This document shows positions 24,348-28,743 of a stretch of DNA of 28,743 nucleotides, in pieces. The stretch comes from Liberibacter brunswickensis. Lineage in GTDB: Bacteria > Pseudomonadota > Alphaproteobacteria > Rhizobiales > Rhizobiaceae. Under the pieces are notes generated by a model. The model was given only the letters and a program-made list of their open reading frames with translations. It had not been told where the DNA came from and did no database searches. The DNA is taken from the NCBI RefSeq assembly GCF_036858155.1, contig NZ_JAAEJX010000014.1:1-28743 (forward strand), read 5' to 3'. Made by a program: the position numbers and the translations under genes. The number at the start of each line of letters is the position of its first letter. Within the stretch, counting starts at the first letter, position 1.

Positions 24348-25394
24348 GTGGATAAGAGTAAGGCATTAGACGCGGCGTTGTTACAGATACAGCGTGTATA
24401 TGGAAAAGGATCTATAATGCAACTTGGTTCTCAAAATAGTGTATTTGAGGGAATAGAAGTTGTTTCTAGTGGATCTTTAGGATTGGATATTGCCTTGGGT
24501 ATTGGTGGTTTTCCAAAAGGACGTATTGTTGAGATTTATGGTCCAGAAAGCTCTGGAAAAACAACATTAGCTCTTCATACTATTGCACAGTCTCAAAAAT
24601 CAGGAGGAACTTGTGCTTTTATAGATGCAGAACATGCACTTGATTCTATTTATGCGAGAAAACTAGGAGTTGATTTAAAGAGTTTGCTTGTTTCTCAACC
24701 AGATACAGGTGAGCAAGCATTAGAAATAACTGATATGCTAGTACGATCAGGAGCAGTAGATATTATTGTTATAGATTCTGTCGCTGCTTTGACTCCTCGT
24801 GCTGAAATTGAAGGTGATATGGGTGAAAGTTTGCCGGGAATGCAGGCTCGTTTAATGAGTCAAGCACTACGTAAGCTTACTGCATCAATTTCTCGTTCTA
24901 AGTGTATTCTTATTTTTATTAATCAAATGAGAATGAAGATAGGTGTTATGTTTGGATCGCCTGAAACTACTACAGGTGGAAATGCTCTTAAATTTTATTC
25001 TTCTATTCGTTTGGATATTCGTCGTGTAGGCTCTATTAAAGAAAAAGATTCTATTATTGGCAATCAAACTCGAGTAAAGGTAGTAAAAAACAAAATGGCT
25101 TCTCCATTCAAACAAGTAGATTGTGATATTATGTATGGAGAGGGTATCTCTCGTTTTGGAGAATTGATCGATTTAGGTGTCAAAGCATCTATTGTAGAAA
25201 AATCTGGAGCTTGGTTTTCTTTTAAGGGACAACGTTTGGGTCAAGGGCGTGAAAATGCTAAAGTATTCTTACGAGAACATATTGATGTTGCTGATAATAT
25301 AGAAAGTTTATTACGCCAAAATGCTGGATTAGTAGCAGAAAGCCTTTTACAGGAATCTGTCATTAATACGAAAGACGATACCGATAAAAACTAA
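24348..25394 (+). CDS. recA: Recombinase RecA
   Basis: ATP-dependent strand-exchange protein for homologous recombination and repair. It is full length at 348 residues. Walker A is GPESSGKTT at residues 65-73. IIVIDSVAALTPRAEIEGD is the Walker B region, with loop 1 (GDMGESLPGMQARLMSQALR) and the loop-2 region MKIGVMFGSPETTTGGNALK both complete. VVKNKMASPFKQVDCDI leads into the C-terminal domain, which ends in an acidic tail (TKDDTDKN). The start is GTG, preceded by AAGGG about eight bases away. An inverted repeat and a hairpin lie in its upstream region. Confidence 0.98.
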   Translation: MDKSKALDAALLQIQRVYGKGSIMQLGSQNSVFEGIEVVSSGSLGLDIALGIGGFPKGRIVEIYGPESSGKTTLALHTIAQSQKSGGTCAFIDAEHALDSIYARKLGVDLKSLLVSQPDTGEQALEITDMLVRSGAVDIIVIDSVAALTPRAEIEGDMGESLPGMQARLMSQALRKLTASISRSKCILIFINQMRMKIGVMFGSPETTTGGNALKFYSSIRLDIRRVGSIKEKDSIIGNQTRVKVVKNKMASPFKQVDCDIMYGEGISRFGELIDLGVKASIVEKSGAWFSFKGQRLGQGRENAKVFLREHIDVADNIESLLRQNAGLVAESLLQESVINTKDDTDKN

Positions 25395-25669
25395 TAATTG
25401 AATTGTTAGATAATTTCTATCGATTAAAAGTTTTAAATTATGTAATTTTGTTGTACGTTAAGAATTGAAGGTTATTGCCTATGTTGTTATTCGGACGATA
25501 TTTTTTTAATTTTTAAAAAAATGAACACGTTTTTTTACCTTCGTCTTCACTTGTTCCACAAAATTATCAGATAACAATTAATAAGTAAGTACTATTACAT
25601 TGATATTGATTATAAGTTTTATATGACTTGTGTTTTGTTGCACAATAAAGATTAAAGGATAATAATAAT

Positions 25670-28378
25670 ATGAGTGATTTGAAGAATATTCGGACGACAT
25701 TTATTGATTTTTTTAAAAAAAATGGACATAAAGTGTTACCATCTTCTTCACTTGTCCCGAAAAATGATCCGACATTGATGTTTACAAATTCAGGGATGGT
25801 GCAGTTTAAAAATATTTTTACTGGTCAAGAGAAACCTGTAGATAAAACGGTTACAACAGTGCAAAAATGCGTTCGTGCTGGTGGTAAGCACAATGATCTT
25901 GACAATGTTGGACGTACTACTCGTCACCATACTTTTTTTGAAATGTTGGGTAATTTTGCTTTTGGTGACTATTTTAAAGAAAAAGCTATTCAACTTGCTT
26001 GGGATTTATTGACAAAGGAATTTGATATTGATCGGCGTCTACTGTATGTAACAGTTTATGATGAAGATGAAGATGCCTTTAAACTTTGGAAAAAAATTTC
26101 TGGTTTATCTTCGGATAAAATTATTCGAATTACTACTAACGATAATTTTTGGTCAATGGCAGATATTGGTCCTTGTGGTCCTTGTTCGGAAATTTTTTTC
26201 GATCAGGGAGAAAATATTACAGGTGGATTGCCAGGATCTTCTGAGGAAGGAGAGCGTTACATTGAAATATGGAACCTCGTTTTTATGCAATTCGAACAAA
26301 AAAACAATAAAGAACGTTCTATTTTACCTAATATGTCCGTAGATACTGGGATGGGATTAGAAAGAATGTCATCTATTTTACAGGGAAAAATTGATAATTA
26401 CGATATAGATCTTTTTAAAAATATTATTAAGGCTTCCGAACAGGTGACGGGTATTAAATATGAAGGAAATAATATATTTCATCATCGTGTTATAGCGGAT
26501 CATCTTCGTTCATCTTCTTTTCTTATTGCAGATGGTGTGTTACCTACAAATGAAGGAAGAGGATATGTATTAAGGCGTATTATGCGTCGTGCTATGTGCC
26601 ATTCTAGGTTGTTAGGGTATAAAGATGAATCCCTTATGACGCATCTTTTCCCTGTTCTTTGTATGGAGATGGGGGAGGCATATCCTGAATTAATGCAAGC
26701 AAAGTTGTTGATTGAAGAAACGTTTAGGCTAGAAGATATCCGATTTAGAAATACCCTTGATAAAGGTCTTGTTTTACTTGATGAAGCATCATCTAATCTA
26801 GGAAAAAATGATGTTCTAGATGGAGAAATCGCTTTTAAATTATACGATACTCATGGTCTTCCCGTTGATATTATTCAGGATATTTTATGGACACGTGGTT
26901 TTGGGGGGGTAGATATAGTATCATTTAATGAATTTTTAGAGAAACAAAGATCAAAAGCTAGAGCTCATTCTTTGGGTTTAGAAAAAAATACAACAGGAAA
27001 AATTTGGTATTATCTCAAGGAAAAATTCGGATCTACTCAGTTTGTAGGATATGATTTGCTTTATGGATCTAGGGTTGTCGTTGATGAAAATGATAAAATA
27101 ATTGAATGTTCATCATCCCCAAAAACTCCTATAGATATTACTAAAGGTTTTTCATCTAAAGTTAAAGCTATTGTACAGAAAGACGAGATAGTAGAAAAAG
27201 CAATAGAAGGGCAAGAAGTTGAAGTAATATTTGAAAAAACGCTTTTTTATGCTGAATCTGGTGGTCAGGTATCTGATACTGGTATTGCTATTGGTGATGG
27301 GGTTAGTCTTAAAATTACTGATGTACAAAAAAAAGCAAATGGACTAATTTCTCACAGTGCTCGAGTTGAATCTGGTATATTACGAACAGATATGCCGATT
27401 GTTCTTACAATTAATTATGAAAATCGTCGTCAACTTAGTATTAATCATACGGCAACACATCTATTGCACCATGCTTTATGTACTGTTATTGGTTCTCATA
27501 TTAATCAAAGCGGATCATGCGTTACTCATGAAGGATTGCGCTTTGATATAACACATTCAAAGCCTATTACTAATGAAGAGATTAGAGCAATTGAGGATAA
27601 TGTTAATGATGTTATTGCGCAAGATCTTCCCGTTATCACGAGAAACGTGGATAAAAATCATGAAATAGTATCTGATGCTACTGCTCTAGTAGGTAAACAA
27701 TATGGTGATAAAGTAAGAGTCGTTTCTGTTGAATATGGTGATGGAAAAGTACATTCTTCTGCATTATGTGGAGGAACACATGTTCGCTCTACAGGAGAAA
27801 TTATGCTCTTTTATATTATTCGAGCTAGTATGCGTCGTATTGAAGTGATTACTGGAAAAAGAGCACGTTCTCATCTTGTTGCACAAGATGAAAAAATAAA
27901 ACATCTTTCTTCTTTTCTTAAAGTACCACAGGATAAAGTTGTCAGGCGTGTAGAGGAAATATGGGAAGAACGTCGTAAACTCAAGATGCAAGTTGTTAAT
28001 GCCAAAAAGAAATCACAAATAAATATTGATGATTTATCTTGTCATAAAGTTGATAATGTCAATTTTATGAGCAGTGTTATTCCTGGAATGAATTCTAGAG
28101 ATCTTAGTGGTTTAATTGATACTCTGCAAAAGAAAATTAAGTCTGGAATTATTATGCTTATTGGGATTTCTAAAGAGAAAAAAGCTTCTGTTGCTGTTGC
28201 AGTGACAAAAGATTTGATTGATCGCTTTAATGCAATTGATATGGCACGTTTGTCTTCAAATATCTTAGGTGGAAAAGGAGGAGGAGGAGGGCGTCCTAAT
28301 ATTGCTCAATCTGGTGGACCAGATGGTGATAAAGCAGATAAAGCCATTGAAGGTGTTATAGCTTCTTTGAAAAAGTAA
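25670..28378 (+). CDS. alaS: Alanyl-tRNA synthetase
   Basis: Charges tRNA-Ala and hydrolyses mischarged Ser- or Gly-tRNA. It is full length at 902 residues. The class II core opens with FIDFFKKNGHKVLPSSSLVP, then TFFEMLGNFAFGDYFKE and the GMGLERM motif 3. The editing domain has HTATHLLHHAL (His593 and His597) and CGGTHV (Cys700 and His704), together a complete metal-binding site. The C-Ala/DHHA1 domain ends with GGKGGGGGRPNIAQSGG. AAAGGATAA lies shortly before the ATG. It follows recA by 275 bases on the same strand. Confidence 0.98.
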   Translation: MSDLKNIRTTFIDFFKKNGHKVLPSSSLVPKNDPTLMFTNSGMVQFKNIFTGQEKPVDKTVTTVQKCVRAGGKHNDLDNVGRTTRHHTFFEMLGNFAFGDYFKEKAIQLAWDLLTKEFDIDRRLLYVTVYDEDEDAFKLWKKISGLSSDKIIRITTNDNFWSMADIGPCGPCSEIFFDQGENITGGLPGSSEEGERYIEIWNLVFMQFEQKNNKERSILPNMSVDTGMGLERMSSILQGKIDNYDIDLFKNIIKASEQVTGIKYEGNNIFHHRVIADHLRSSSFLIADGVLPTNEGRGYVLRRIMRRAMCHSRLLGYKDESLMTHLFPVLCMEMGEAYPELMQAKLLIEETFRLEDIRFRNTLDKGLVLLDEASSNLGKNDVLDGEIAFKLYDTHGLPVDIIQDILWTRGFGGVDIVSFNEFLEKQRSKARAHSLGLEKNTTGKIWYYLKEKFGSTQFVGYDLLYGSRVVVDENDKIIECSSSPKTPIDITKGFSSKVKAIVQKDEIVEKAIEGQEVEVIFEKTLFYAESGGQVSDTGIAIGDGVSLKITDVQKKANGLISHSARVESGILRTDMPIVLTINYENRRQLSINHTATHLLHHALCTVIGSHINQSGSCVTHEGLRFDITHSKPITNEEIRAIEDNVNDVIAQDLPVITRNVDKNHEIVSDATALVGKQYGDKVRVVSVEYGDGKVHSSALCGGTHVRSTGEIMLFYIIRASMRRIEVITGKRARSHLVAQDEKIKHLSSFLKVPQDKVVRRVEEIWEERRKLKMQVVNAKKKSQINIDDLSCHKVDNVNFMSSVIPGMNSRDLSGLIDTLQKKIKSGIIMLIGISKEKKASVAVAVTKDLIDRFNAIDMARLSSNILGGKGGGGGRPNIAQSGGPDGDKADKAIEGVIASLKK

Positions 28379-28611
28379 AAAGGATATATAAGCTTTTATA
28401 AAAATTTTATTTTTATACACTTTGTATCATGTTACTTAAGTAATAAAAGTCCTTGAGAAAAAATATTGATTATTAAAATATAATATTTCAACTATATCAA
28501 TTATTATTGTTATTAGCACAACCATGATAAATTATTGTGATAATAATTTTATTATATAAAGTTTAGATTATTTCTTTATAATTATTAATTTATCGTTAAA
28601 TCCTTGATATT

Positions 28612-28743
28612 ATGGCTTTTTTCAATTATTATCCGCACCTTGTTTTATTGGGTTCGGGCTTATTAGATTCTATAGCTTCAGAAATAAGCCTTGAAGTTTT
28701 GATTCCTAAACGTACTCTATCAGCTCCTCGAGTATATCTTTCG
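28612..28743 (+). CDS. Start of an unrecognised ORF, related to the relic near 4990
   Basis: An open frame of 44 codons runs off the window end: MAFFNYYPHLVLLGSGLLDS, then IASEISLEVLIPKRTLSAPR and VYLS. I do not recognise the family. The last ~30 residues match the broken copy at about 4993-5090 in protein sequence, which argues that this is a real gene. There is no strong Shine-Dalgarno before the ATG, so the start is uncertain and this copy may also be defective further on. Confidence 0.45.
   Translation, partial: MAFFNYYPHLVLLGSGLLDSIASEISLEVLIPKRTLSAPRVYLS

Overview
This window is very AT-rich chromosomal DNA from an alphaproteobacterium of the Rhizobiales type with signs of genome reduction. 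The evidence is a CtrA response regulator, its phosphotransferase ChpT, the CtrA inhibitor SciP, a rhizobial-type tandem PilZ protein, a cysteine-free L31 protein, long AT-rich spacers and many decaying genes. The combination fits an obligate host-associated member such as 'Candidatus Liberibacter', perhaps one of its most AT-rich species. That placement is inference from protein recognition, not a database match.

Layout. (1) 1-1937: xerC (cut by the window edge) and yidD on the minus strand, overlapping by four bases, face folE on the plus strand. (2) 1938-4889: a long AT-rich spacer with a nested inverted repeat, a tandem PilZ gene that now reads as two halves in different frames, and guaB. 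(3) About 4990-7910: a three-kilobase accessory island of broken coding sequence. It holds a relic of a gene whose relative starts at 28612, a helical protein interrupted by a frameshift and a stop, a coiled-coil plus membrane relic that looks holin-like, a small membrane ORF, and a roughly 100-residue gene knocked out of frame by a run of ten A just after its start. (4) 8468-11599: a compact cell-cycle cluster with chpT, a degenerate receiver-domain protein, ctrA, a FliJ-like coiled-coil protein and sciP. Candidate CtrA sites lie in the ctrA promoter region. (5) 12140-17330: an orphan LivM-type permease, trigger factor (tig), and on the minus strand the run map-radC-membrane-anchored phosphatase. 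(6) 18072-28378: hom, recJ, tRNA-Glu(UUC), rpmE, an MsbA-like ABC exporter, recA and alaS. (7) 28612 to the end: the start of an unrecognised ORF related to the relic at about 4990.

How the genes work together. Most are housekeeping: translation (alaS, rpmE, map, tRNA-Glu), folding (tig), nucleotide, folate and amino-acid synthesis (guaB, folE, hom), and DNA repair and chromosome handling (recA, recJ, radC, xerC). The regulatory core is the ChpT to CtrA phosphorelay with SciP as brake. The most unusual material is the decayed island between guaB and chpT, the repeat-bearing chpT promoter and the degenerate receiver protein between chpT and ctrA.
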